A stretch of 64,000 nucleotides of DNA. It comes from Marinilabiliaceae bacterium ANBcel2. GTDB lineage: Bacteria; Bacteroidota; Bacteroidia; Bacteroidales; Marinilabiliaceae. Positions 27,162 through 34,883 of this stretch are shown one piece after another. Location: NCBI GenBank assembly GCA_029688995.1, contig JARULA010000004.1:124001-188000 (forward strand), in the 5' to 3' direction. A program made the position numbers and the translations under genes. The number at the start of each line of letters is the position of its first letter. Positions within the stretch are counted from its first letter, which is position 1. Below the pieces are notes generated by a model. That model made no database searches. It was not told where the DNA came from and saw only the letters and a program-made list of their open reading frames with translations.

Positions 27162-28079
27162 GTTAATTCTATGAGTTTCATCTCCTGAAACAAAATAACT
27201 AACTATTTGACGGGCAGCTGCAATTCCTGCATTTAAATTAGCTTCATGCGTTTGAGCACCCATTTTTTTAGGAGTAAAGAAAACTCTACCGGGAAACTTC
27301 TCAAGCAAAGTATCTGATTTATCAGGTGATATATCAGATAGGTACATTAAATCATCCCTTTGAGACATAACTTCAATAAGTTCATCTTCATTAATTATCT
27401 CCTTTCGCGCTGTATTAACAATAGCAGCACCTTCGGGCATCATTGAGATTAATGACTTATTTATAGATTTTTCTGTAATATCATTTGCAGGAATATGCAG
27501 TGAAATATACTCACATGTACGATATAGATCCTCTACCGAAGAAACTGGCTCAACTCCATGCGATTGCATTCGGTCATTACTAACATAAGGATCATAACCA
27601 AAAACTTTCATTCCAAAACCATGTGCAATTTTTCCAACATAATAACCAACATTACCGTAAGCATGAATACCTATAGCTTTACCTCTTAATTCATTGCCTA
27701 CTGTGCCATTAAAGTTATTACGAGCCCCATAAATCAACAAACCAAACACCAACTCAGCCACAGCATTAGAGTTTTGGCCGGGAGTGTTCATTGCTACAAC
27801 ACCATTAGATGTACATGTTACTAAATCCAGATTATCATAACCTGCTCCAGCTCTAACAACAATTTTTAAATTTTTTGCTGCTTCTAATACGTTACATGTT
27901 ACTTTATCTGACCTTACAATTAGAGCATCGGAATCAGCTAGAGAGTTAATCAGCTCCTCTTCAGATGAATAATTTTCCAGAACTTCAAGTTTCATTTCAG
28001 CATCTTCAATAATCTCTTGAATTTCTCGAATAGCTGAAGATGAAAAAGGTTTTTCAGTTGCAATTAAGACTTTATGCAT
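27153..28079 (-). CDS. serA: D-3-phosphoglycerate dehydrogenase (short form)
   Basis: Oxidises 3-phosphoglycerate to 3-phosphohydroxypyruvate, the first step of serine synthesis. It is a 308-residue D-2-hydroxyacid dehydrogenase without ACT or ASB regulatory domains. The NAD-binding turn reads GIHAYGNVGYYVGK, the catalytic Arg is in VRAGAGYDN, and the catalytic His in GAQTHEANLNAG. The codon at 28082 is GTG and the ATG at 28079 starts MHKVLIATEKPFS, so I use the ATG. Placement 43 bp after serC makes the assignment to 3-PGDH firm. The lack of a regulatory domain suggests no allosteric serine feedback. Confidence 0.93.
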   Translation of the reverse strand: MHKVLIATEKPFSSSAIREIQEIIEDAEMKLEVLENYSSEEELINSLADSDALIVRSDKVTCNVLEAAKNLKIVVRAGAGYDNLDLVTCTSNGVVAMNTPGQNSNAVAELVFGLLIYGARNNFNGTVGNELRGKAIGIHAYGNVGYYVGKIAHGFGMKVFGYDPYVSNDRMQSHGVEPVSSVEDLYRTCEYISLHIPANDITEKSINKSLISMMPEGAAIVNTARKEIINEDELIEVMSQRDDLMYLSDISPDKSDTLLEKFPGRVFFTPKKMGAQTHEANLNAGIAAARQIVSYFVSGDETHRINRQ

Positions 28080-28122
28080 CACTATAAAATTTAGTTAGTT
28101 ACAAAATAAAACAACAAATTAA

Positions 28123-29193
28123 TTAACATTGTTTTTCAAACTCTCTCATTGCATCAACCAAAGCTCGAACTCCCTCTTCAGTCATTGCATTATAACACGA
28201 AGCTCTAAATCCTCCTACAGATCGATGACCTTTTAACCCTACCATACCTTTATTGTAAGCAAACTCCAAAAACTCCTTTTCAAGATCGCCATAATTTTCA
28301 TGCATTACAAAACAGATGTTCATAATTGACCTGTCTCTAGGATCACTAACTGTTGACTTAAAAAGTCTGTTACGCTCTATCTCCTGATATAACATGTCGG
28401 CTTTTCGAACATTAATTTTTTCCATCTCTTTTACGCCACCCTTCTCTTTAAGCCAAAGCAATGTTTGATAAGCTGCATAAACAGGGAGAACAGGAGGAGT
28501 ATTGAACATTGAACCATTATCAATATGAACCTTATAATTAAGCATTGATGGAATTGGTCTTTTAACCTTCCCGAGAATATCTTCTTTAACTATTACAAAA
28601 GATACACCTGAGGGAGCCAGATTTTTTTGAGCTCCTCCATATATGAGTGCATATTTTGAAATATCAACCGGGCGAGATAAAATATCAGATGACATATCAG
28701 CTACCAAAGGAATTTTTGAATCGATATCTTCACGAATTTCAGTTCCAAAAATTGTGTTATTGGTTGTTATATGAAAATAATCTGCATCGTCAGGAACATC
28801 AAACTTTTTAGGTATATATGAAAAATTTTTATCTTTTGATGTTGCAGCTTCAACAACTTCCCCAAAAAACTTAGCCTCTTTCATAGCTTTCGAGGCCCAT
28901 GTTCCTGTAGTTAAATATGCTGCCTTTTTATTTAAAAGATTGTATGGCACCATGCAAAACTGCAAACTTGCGCCCCCACCTAAAAAAAGAACCTCATACC
29001 CCGATGGAATATCAAGCAACTCCTTAAAAAGAAGTCTTGCCTTATCCATAGTTGCCATAAACTCTTTATCCCTGTGAGAAACTTCCATCACCGACAAACC
29101 GGTTCCTTCAAAATCTATAACTGCTTCAGCAGTATTTTTAATTGTAAATTGAGAAAGAATTGAAGGTCCGGCCGAAAAATTGTACTTTTTCAT
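28123..29193 (-). CDS. serC: Phosphoserine aminotransferase
   Basis: Transfers an amino group from glutamate to 3-phosphohydroxypyruvate with PLP, giving phosphoserine. The start [19 protein letters not shown] is typical (NFSAGP), [18 protein letters not shown] binds the cofactor, [13 protein letters not shown] precedes the PLP lysine in [12 protein letters not shown], and [15 protein letters not shown] closes the active site. Length 356 is normal. First gene of the serC-serA unit, preceded by a 387 bp region with two palindromes. No serB phosphatase is in the window. Confidence 0.97.
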   Translation of the reverse strand: MKKYNFSAGPSILSQFTIKNTAEAVIDFEGTGLSVMEVSHRDKEFMATMDKARLLFKELLDIPSGYEVLFLGGGASLQFCMVPYNLLNKKAAYLTTGTWASKAMKEAKFFGEVVEAATSKDKNFSYIPKKFDVPDDADYFHITTNNTIFGTEIREDIDSKIPLVADMSSDILSRPVDISKYALIYGGAQKNLAPSGVSFVIVKEDILGKVKRPIPSMLNYKVHIDNGSMFNTPPVLPVYAAYQTLLWLKEKGGVKEMEKINVRKADMLYQEIERNRLFKSTVSDPRDRSIMNICFVMHENYGDLEKEFLEFAYNKGMVGLKGHRSVGGFRASCYNAMTEEGVRALVDAMREFEKQC

Positions 29194-29278
29194 CTGATTT
29201 AGATTATTAGTTTTATTTAGGTATCATTAAATGAATACTGTTTTAGTTTAGCAAAGTATAACAACATAAAAGAGAATG

Positions 29279-29294
29279 TAGTTTTTAAAAACTA
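29279..29294. promoter_or_regulatory. 16-bp perfect palindrome upstream of serC
   Basis: TAGTTTTTAAAAACTA is self-complementary over 16 bp and lies 86-101 bp upstream of the serC ATG. It may be a regulator site; AT-richness makes chance occurrence possible. Confidence 0.3.
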
Positions 29295-29304
29295 AACCCT
29301 GTTT

Positions 29305-29325
29305 ATGAGTATTTAAAATACTCAT
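29305..29325. promoter_or_regulatory. Inverted repeat ATGAGTATTT-A-AAATACTCAT upstream of serC
   Basis: Ten-bp perfect arms around one base, 112-132 bp upstream of the serC ATG and 10 bp beyond the first palindrome. It could be an operator or a hairpin. Confidence 0.35.
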
Positions 29326-29580
29326 GATTATACTTTCATTAAAATAACTCAATAAAAAATAGATGTAGAATGGTCTATATTAAATAAACGACAATTGCCT
29401 ATAAATAAAATCACTACTATTTCATATCATGTTTTAATAGATATTAAAATAGAGTTTTCAATAATTGCCACCACTTTTTATCAACTGCAAAATTAAAAGA
29501 AAAATGAATAAATAACTTACAAAATGGAATAAAATTATATAAGTGAAATAATTATCCACAAAAATGTAACAACATAAAGT

Positions 29581-30663
29581 CTATACAAACGGAGTTTTAA
29601 CAATAATTGCAGAAACCAAACGCTTTCTTATTCGAATAAAAATCTCAGATTCTAAATAAGCATCTTCATTTTTGATATATCCCATACCAATTCCTTTGTT
29701 TAATCCCGGAGATACAGACCCGGAGGTTACTGTACCAATAACATCACCATTACTATTAAGAATCTCATATCCTTTACGGGGAATTCCTCTCTCCTGCATA
29801 GCAAAACCGCGTAAGCGACGTTTTACTCCCTCCTTTTTCTGTTTTACAACTATTTTTTTGCCAATAAAATCATTTCCCTCATCTATTTTTACAGCAAAAG
29901 ACAACCCGGCTTCAATAGGGGTTGTTGTCTCATCCAAATCATTTCCATGCAAACAAAGCCCCTTTTCAAGTCGTAAAGTATCACGAGCTCCCAAACCTGC
30001 AGGAACAAGGCCAAACTCTTCCCCTTCACCTATTAAAGCACGCCATATTGCCTCACAATCACTATTACTACAATAAATTTCAAAGCCCCCGGAACCTGTA
30101 TATCCTGTGTTTGATAAAAGGACATTCTCAACACCGGCAAAATCGGAATGAATAAATGAATAAAATGGGACTTTGCTTAAATCTGATTTTGTTAATCGCT
30201 GCAAAAGAGAAAGGGCTTTTGGACCCTGTACAGCAAGTAAAGATATATCATCACTTTTATCTGATAAGTTTACACCGGGAATTAATTTACTTTGACACCA
30301 ATCAAAATCTTTTTGACGATTAGATGCATTTACAACCAGCAAAAAACGTGACTCTTTTAACCGGTAAACTAAGAGATCATCAATAACTCCTCCCCTCTCA
30401 TTAAGCATCAAATTATATTGTGCCTTACCAATTTTAATCTTTTCTATATTATTTGAAGTAATTCGTTGAAGATACTTTACAGCATTTTCACCCTCAACAT
30501 AAAACTCTCCCATGTGTGATACATCAAATATACCAACATCACTACGAACTGCATTATGTTCACTAGTAATTCCACTATATTCAACCGGCATCTCATAGCC
30601 TGCAAACTCAACCATTCGCGCACCCAAAGCTTTATGAACTTCGTTTAAAACAGTTTTACGCAT
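29581..30663 (-). CDS. gcvT: Glycine cleavage system aminomethyltransferase (T protein)
   Basis: Transfers the methylene group from the lipoyl H protein to tetrahydrofolate, releasing ammonia. The sequence [16 protein letters not shown] near the N-terminus, [10 protein letters not shown]-like [32 protein letters not shown] and GFEIYC match the family; the conserved Asp of the folate site is in GGVIDDL. The codon at 30669 is TTG; the ATG at 30663 gives [17 protein letters not shown], the family start, and 360 residues. gcvH and gcvP are not in the window. It lies upstream of the serine genes but 387 bp away. Confidence 0.95.
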   Translation of the reverse strand: MRKTVLNEVHKALGARMVEFAGYEMPVEYSGITSEHNAVRSDVGIFDVSHMGEFYVEGENAVKYLQRITSNNIEKIKIGKAQYNLMLNERGGVIDDLLVYRLKESRFLLVVNASNRQKDFDWCQSKLIPGVNLSDKSDDISLLAVQGPKALSLLQRLTKSDLSKVPFYSFIHSDFAGVENVLLSNTGYTGSGGFEIYCSNSDCEAIWRALIGEGEEFGLVPAGLGARDTLRLEKGLCLHGNDLDETTTPIEAGLSFAVKIDEGNDFIGKKIVVKQKKEGVKRRLRGFAMQERGIPRKGYEILNSNGDVIGTVTSGSVSPGLNKGIGMGYIKNEDAYLESEIFIRIRKRLVSAIIVKTPFV

Positions 30664-30726
30664 ATCCAATTTTACTTATAACTTATATTATACATAAACT
30701 AATTACAGAATATTGAACTAATATAT

Positions 30727-30734
30727 TAAATTTG
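30727..30734 (+). promoter_or_regulatory. -7 box (TAAATTTG) for the Hpt-STAS pair
   Basis: TAAATTTG fits TAnnTTTG, 39 bp before the Hpt gene's ATG, in the 110 bp region divergent from gcvT. Confidence 0.45.
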
Positions 30735-30773
30735 TGGTGAATTACATTTAGTAATATCAGAAAAGGCAAAAAA

Positions 30774-31256
30774 ATGAACAATTCAGGTAACCGTTATACA
30801 AATTTAAAATACTTGAATGAGATATCTAACGGTGACAAAAACATTATAAAAGAACTAATTACCATTTTTCTGGAACAGATAGAGGAGTTTTCTCAAGGAT
30901 TTAAAATTAATTTCGATAAAAAGAGGTGGAAAGAGCTTGCCGGTTTAGCACATAAAGCAAAATCCTCTGTTATATCGATGGGAATGGAAGAGCTGGGAAA
31001 TAATGATCTCAAAAACATTGAATTACTTGCTAAAAAAGAGAGGATTAAGGAAATAGAAAAAAAAGGCTCTCTATCTAAAGCTGAAATTAGAGAGCTGCAA
31101 ATTAACTATGATTCTATTGAAGGGTGCCCATATGAAAAAAAGAAATGGTTAAAAGAAGTTGATTCTATTGAGCAAATTAAAAATATAATTAATAAATTTG
31201 GTTCTATAATAAATAAAGCCAAAACAGAACTAAAAGAGGACATTGAAAACCTGTAA
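30774..31256 (+). CDS. Hpt-domain phosphotransfer protein
   Basis: A 160-residue all-helical protein. The segment LAGLAHKAKSSVISMGMEEL matches the Hpt phosphorylation helix, with His60 as the phosphoacceptor (H-K-x-K-S-S instead of the common H-x-L-K-G-S). A Leu/Ile/Glu-rich helix before it (IIKELITIFLEQIEEF) completes the four-helix-bundle look. The 60-residue C-terminal extension with a Lys-rich helix is not part of a minimal Hpt. It is 2 bp upstream of a STAS protein and far from any histidine kinase, so its phosphodonor is unknown. Confidence 0.8.
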   Translation: MNNSGNRYTNLKYLNEISNGDKNIIKELITIFLEQIEEFSQGFKINFDKKRWKELAGLAHKAKSSVISMGMEELGNNDLKNIELLAKKERIKEIEKKGSLSKAEIRELQINYDSIEGCPYEKKKWLKEVDSIEQIKNIINKFGSIINKAKTELKEDIENL

Positions 31257-31258
31257 TC

Positions 31259-31567
31259 ATGTTAACAATTGAAGAAAAGGAGAATCAACAAATTGGTGTT
31301 ATTGAAGGGACGGATAGATTAAATGCTCCTATTGCACCTGCAATAAAAGAGAGGTTAAACAAATCACTTAAAGATAGTGATTATACCCTCACTTTAAATC
31401 TTAAAAACATTCGTTTTATTGACAGTACCGGTATAGGGGTTTTAATTTCTGCATTAAAAACTGCAAGAGAGAATAACGGCTCATTTAAACTTCAAAATGT
31501 TAATGACGATGTTATGAGTCTGTTAAAACTAATGAAACTGGATAAAGTTTTTGACTTTTCTAAATAA
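31259..31567 (+). CDS. STAS domain anti-sigma factor antagonist-like protein
   Basis: A 102-residue stand-alone STAS domain. The phosphoacceptor motif FIDSTGIGVLISAL places Ser56 where SpoIIAA and RsbV are phosphorylated. LRLNAPIAPAIKERL-like residues near 20-32 form the expected first helix. Such proteins bind a serine kinase/anti-sigma factor and are switched by phosphorylation. It is co-transcribed with the Hpt gene (2 bp gap), a pairing that would join a phosphorelay protein to a partner-switch protein. It ends at a bidirectional terminator. Confidence 0.92.
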   Translation: MLTIEEKENQQIGVIEGTDRLNAPIAPAIKERLNKSLKDSDYTLTLNLKNIRFIDSTGIGVLISALKTARENNGSFKLQNVNDDVMSLLKLMKLDKVFDFSK

Positions 31568-31569
31568 TA

Positions 31570-31613
31570 AAAACTGGATTTTGAGGAATTATACTTCCCC
31601 AAAATCCAGTTTT
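31570..31613. terminator. Bidirectional terminator between the STAS gene and clpB
   Basis: Arms AAAACTGGATTTTG (31570-31583) and CAAAATCCAGTTTT (31600-31613) pair perfectly over 14 bp, with GGAA/TTCC continuing inside after one mismatch. A's precede and T's follow, so it can act on both strands, filling the 50 bp between the two convergent stops. Confidence 0.85.
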
Positions 31614-31617
31614 AAAA

Positions 31618-34203
31618 TCAATTAGAGAAGATTAAGCCCTCTTTTTCATTTGAATAATCCACATTAACTGGTCTTTCGGTATTAATTTCATCCTTTAAGA
31701 TTATCTTGGATAGCTCATTAAGAACAAACTTCTGTATAGCCCGTTTTACTGGTCGGGCACCATAAACAGGATCAAACCCTACTTTAACCAGCCACTCAAG
31801 AGCTTTATCAGTTAAATCAAGATAGATACCCTGATTAGATACCTGCGAAATCAATTCATTAATCTGAATTTTTACAATATCCTTTACCTGACTCATATTT
31901 AAAGGTGAAAAGAAAACTATTTCATCAATTCTGTTTAAAAACTCCGGACGTATCGACTGCTTTAAAAGCTCCATAACTTTGTTACGACTCTCTTTAGTAA
32001 TAACAAAATCATCATTTTTATTACCCTCTATATCACCTTGCAGTATATTACTACCCAAATTAGAGGTCATAACAATTATTGTATTTTTAAAATCAACAAC
32101 ACGCCCTTTATTATCTGTTAAGCGACCATCGTCAAGAACCTGTAACAAAATATTAAACACATCGGGATGCGCTTTTTCTATCTCATCCAAAAGAACAACA
32201 GAATATGGTTTTCGCCTTACCGATTCGGTAAGTTGCCCACCCTCATCATAACCTACATATCCCGGTGGTGCACCAACTAATCGAGATACAGAATGGCGCT
32301 CCTGATACTCCGACATATCAATACGTGTCATTAAATTATCATCATCAAAAAGAAATGTAGCCAATGCCTTTGCAAGCTCTGTTTTTCCAACACCGGTTGT
32401 CCCTAAAAAAACAAAGGAACCAATTGGTCGTTTAGCATCCTGCAATCCGGCTCTGCTTCGACGAACAGCATTTGCAACTGCCTCTATAGCTTCATCCTGT
32501 CCAACAACACGTTTATGTAGTTCATCCTCAATTGTTAAAAGCTTATCCTTTTCGCTTTTTAACATTCTGCTCACCGGAATGCCTGTCCATCGACTAACTA
32601 CCTGTGCAACATCTTCTGAATCAACCTCCTCTTTAATCATCGCCGCATCACTCTGTTTTTGCATCAATTCATTAGTAAGCTTCTCTATATTGGCTTCAGC
32701 CTCTTTTATTTTACCATACCTTAACTCAGCAACTTTTTCATATAAACCTTCCCGTTCTGCTTTTTCGGCCTCAAACTTATAATTTTCAATATCTGATTTA
32801 TACTGCTGTATCTGAGTAATTAATAATCTCTCCTCTTCCCATTTAGAACGTAATACTGAACGTTCACCTTTTAACTCATCAATCTCCTTAGATAACAGCT
32901 CTAATTTAAGTTTATCACCCTCCCTTTTTATGGCTTCACGTTCAATTTCAAGTTGTTTGATTTTTCGTTCAATCTCATCGATCTCTTCGGGCACAGAGTT
33001 CATCTCTATACGTAATTTTGAAGCTGCCTCATCAATTAAATCAATAGCTTTATCAGGCAAAAATCTATCAGAAATATATCTTTTTGAAAGCTCTACCGAT
33101 GCAATAATAGCTTCATCTTTAATTCTAACCTTATGATGAGATTCGTATCTCTCTTTTAATCCCCGCAATATAGAAACTGAAGAAATTATATCAGGCTCAT
33201 CAACCATTACTATTTGAAACCTTCTTTCAAGAGCTTTATCTTTTTCAAAATATTTTTGATACTCATTTAAAGTAGTTGCTCCTATAGCTCTCAATTCACC
33301 TCTGGCCAATGCAGGCTTTAATATATTTGCAGCATCCATAGCTCCTTCACTTTTGCCGGCACCTACCAGAGTATGTATCTCATCGATAAAGAGAACAACC
33401 TCTCCATCACTACTTATAACATCCTTAACAACAGCTTTAAGCCTCTCTTCAAACTCTCCCTTATATTTAGCACCGGCAACTAAAGCTCCCATATCTAGAG
33501 AGTATATCTGTTTGGTCTTAAGATTTTCGGGGACATCTCCATTTATAATCCTGTGAGCTAACCCTTCAGCAATTGCAGTTTTTCCTACACCGGGCTCTCC
33601 TATTAAAACAGGGTTGTTTTTTGTGCGTCGCGTTAAAATCTGTAATATCCTTCTAATCTCTTCATCTCTTCCAATGACAGGATCCAACTTATTATTGCGT
33701 GCTCTATCATTAAGATTTATGGCAAAGCGATTAAGCGCATTATAAGTATCTTCGGCGGTTTGACTATCAACTTTGCTTCCTTTTCTTAAATCTTTTATAG
33801 CCAGCGTCATCTCCTTCTCCCGTACTCCTGCATCTTTAAGCATTCGGGCAACAGAGTCATTCACCGAGATAATTCCAAGTAAAATATGCTCAACCGATCC
33901 AAAACTGTCGCCTAACTCTTTTGCTTTATTAAGAGCATTATGTAATGCACTGGAAGCATCTTTTGACAGATAGGGTTCACCTCCCTGAACTTTTGGATAT
34001 GACTCTATTATTTTATCCAAAACGGGGTCTATATTGCCAACACCGAGTTTGCTAAAGATATGTCGTGAAATCTCCTCTTCAGCCTGTAAAACACCTTTAA
34101 GCAAATGACCATTTTCAATGGACTGATGGTTATATCCCTCAGCTATTTGAAATGCTTGCTGAATAGACTCTTGCGCTTTTATTGTAAACTGATTTAAGTT
34201 CAT
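31618..34203 (-). CDS. clpB: ATP-dependent chaperone ClpB
   Basis: A Hsp100 disaggregase of 861 residues that works with DnaK to resolubilise proteins. In order: N-terminal Clp repeats ([18 protein letters not shown]), NBD1 with [14 protein letters not shown] and [15 protein letters not shown], the long coiled-coil middle domain ([18 protein letters not shown]), NBD2 with [14 protein letters not shown], and the arginine-finger region ending [14 protein letters not shown]. The frame extends 21 codons further up, but the ATG at 34203 fits the family and is preceded by a strong GGAGGAG. Upstream are twin palindromes that may be its heat-shock operators. Confidence 0.97.
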   Translation of the reverse strand: MNLNQFTIKAQESIQQAFQIAEGYNHQSIENGHLLKGVLQAEEEISRHIFSKLGVGNIDPVLDKIIESYPKVQGGEPYLSKDASSALHNALNKAKELGDSFGSVEHILLGIISVNDSVARMLKDAGVREKEMTLAIKDLRKGSKVDSQTAEDTYNALNRFAINLNDRARNNKLDPVIGRDEEIRRILQILTRRTKNNPVLIGEPGVGKTAIAEGLAHRIINGDVPENLKTKQIYSLDMGALVAGAKYKGEFEERLKAVVKDVISSDGEVVLFIDEIHTLVGAGKSEGAMDAANILKPALARGELRAIGATTLNEYQKYFEKDKALERRFQIVMVDEPDIISSVSILRGLKERYESHHKVRIKDEAIIASVELSKRYISDRFLPDKAIDLIDEAASKLRIEMNSVPEEIDEIERKIKQLEIEREAIKREGDKLKLELLSKEIDELKGERSVLRSKWEEERLLITQIQQYKSDIENYKFEAEKAEREGLYEKVAELRYGKIKEAEANIEKLTNELMQKQSDAAMIKEEVDSEDVAQVVSRWTGIPVSRMLKSEKDKLLTIEDELHKRVVGQDEAIEAVANAVRRSRAGLQDAKRPIGSFVFLGTTGVGKTELAKALATFLFDDDNLMTRIDMSEYQERHSVSRLVGAPPGYVGYDEGGQLTESVRRKPYSVVLLDEIEKAHPDVFNILLQVLDDGRLTDNKGRVVDFKNTIIVMTSNLGSNILQGDIEGNKNDDFVITKESRNKVMELLKQSIRPEFLNRIDEIVFFSPLNMSQVKDIVKIQINELISQVSNQGIYLDLTDKALEWLVKVGFDPVYGARPVKRAIQKFVLNELSKIILKDEINTERPVNVDYSNEKEGLIFSN

Positions 34204-34209
34204 TTTATT

Positions 34210-34216
34210 CTCCTCC
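34210..34216 (-). promoter_or_regulatory. Strong Shine-Dalgarno (GGAGGAG) of clpB
   Basis: GGAGGAG ends 6 bp before the ATG at 34203 and decides that start over the upstream frame extension. Such a match is rare in this window, where most genes have no SD. Confidence 0.8.
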
Positions 34217-34275
34217 AATTTAAAATGTTCAACCGAATCATTTAATAAACAAAAGATTTGCCACATCTATATATA

Positions 34276-34319
34276 TGACAACATGTCGCGCAAATCAAAG
34301 CTGTTGCGACAATATGTCA
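34276..34319. promoter_or_regulatory. Twin GACA-N3-TGTC palindromes upstream of clpB
   Basis: GACAacaTGTC at 34277-34287 and GACAataTGTC at 34308-34318 are two copies of one palindrome with centres 31 bp apart, about three helical turns. The flanks also match as TGACA...TGTCGC and its inverted partner GCGACA...TGTCA, forming a larger inverted repeat. They lie 74-115 bp upstream of the clpB ATG. The pattern differs from CIRCE (TTAGCACTC-N9-GAGTGCTAA) and from HspR HAIR sites. Confidence 0.6.
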
Positions 34320-34331
34320 CAGGAGTATCAT

Positions 34332-34353
34332 TAGTTAGTATAATGACTAACTA
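34332..34353. promoter_or_regulatory. TAGTTAGT-N6-ACTAACTA inverted repeat in the clpB divergent region
   Basis: Eight-bp perfect arms separated by 6 bp, 13 bp beyond the twin palindromes. It may be an operator for either clpB or the divergent secreted-protein/ABC operon. Confidence 0.5.
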
Positions 34354-34415
34354 TTTTAGTATAATAACGTATATCAAATAACAATTTAGCTATTTCCTTT
34401 ATCATATCTTTTAAA

Positions 34416-34423
34416 TAACTTTG
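34416..34423 (+). promoter_or_regulatory. -7 box (TAACTTTG) for the secreted-protein/ABC operon
   Basis: TAACTTTG fits TAnnTTTG, 21 bp before the ATG at 34445. It lies about 60 bp from the TAGTTAGT inverted repeat. Confidence 0.5.
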
Positions 34424-34444
34424 AATTAAACAAATTATTTTCTG

Positions 34445-34870
34445 ATGAAATTATTTACAATATTAACTCTATTTCTTTTTCTTGTTCCTGCCATTGTATC
34501 GACACAATCGGCACAAGAAGAAAAACTGTTAAAAAATTGTGGTGAAAATATGAGTTCAGAGTTTATACAAAGCAATAACTCGTTTAGAGCCTTTTTAACA
34601 GGAGAAGAGATTGCAGAATTTAGAACCACGCTTTTAAAAGGAAATGTGTACCGATTAGTACTTTGTACTCACCAGCCACAATTAATTGAGATAACAATTT
34701 ATGATTATGAAAGAAACAAAATTTTTTCAAATAGTGATTTTAATTATACAAATAAATGGGATTTCAAAATTGAAAACTCTGTTGAATTTATTATAGAAGC
34801 AAAACTCAATCAAGATGTTGCTAACTCAGGTATGGCGTTAATGTTACTGGGTTTTAAAAACTATCTTTAA
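34445..34870 (+). CDS. Small secreted protein, paralogue of the protein at 22553-22987
   Basis: A 141-residue protein with a signal peptide (MKLFTILTLFLFLVPAIVST, then QS). The mature part looks all-beta and lacks known motifs. It aligns throughout with the protein at 22553-22987 (for example YTNKWDF against YTKVWDF, and GMALMLLGFK against GCLAILFGVK). It is 13 bp upstream of the 1032-residue ABC fusion and shares its promoter, so it may be a periplasmic partner or substrate of that transporter (inference). Confidence 0.85.
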   Translation: MKLFTILTLFLFLVPAIVSTQSAQEEKLLKNCGENMSSEFIQSNNSFRAFLTGEEIAEFRTTLLKGNVYRLVLCTHQPQLIEITIYDYERNKIFSNSDFNYTNKWDFKIENSVEFIIEAKLNQDVANSGMALMLLGFKNYL

Positions 34871-34883
34871 CCCCGGATAAAAA

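Larger units (their letters stand above)
29194..29580. other. 387 bp gene-free stretch between gcvT and serC
   Basis: No ORF of note on either strand. It holds the serC upstream region with two palindromes (29279-29294 and 29305-29325). The rest is AT-rich sequence without a recognisable riboswitch; a glycine riboswitch consensus is not visible near gcvT. Confidence 0.6.

Noticed and set aside
34204-34444. CIRCE element before clpB
   Set aside because: No TTAGCACTC-N9-GAGTGCTAA; the palindromes present are of other sequence.
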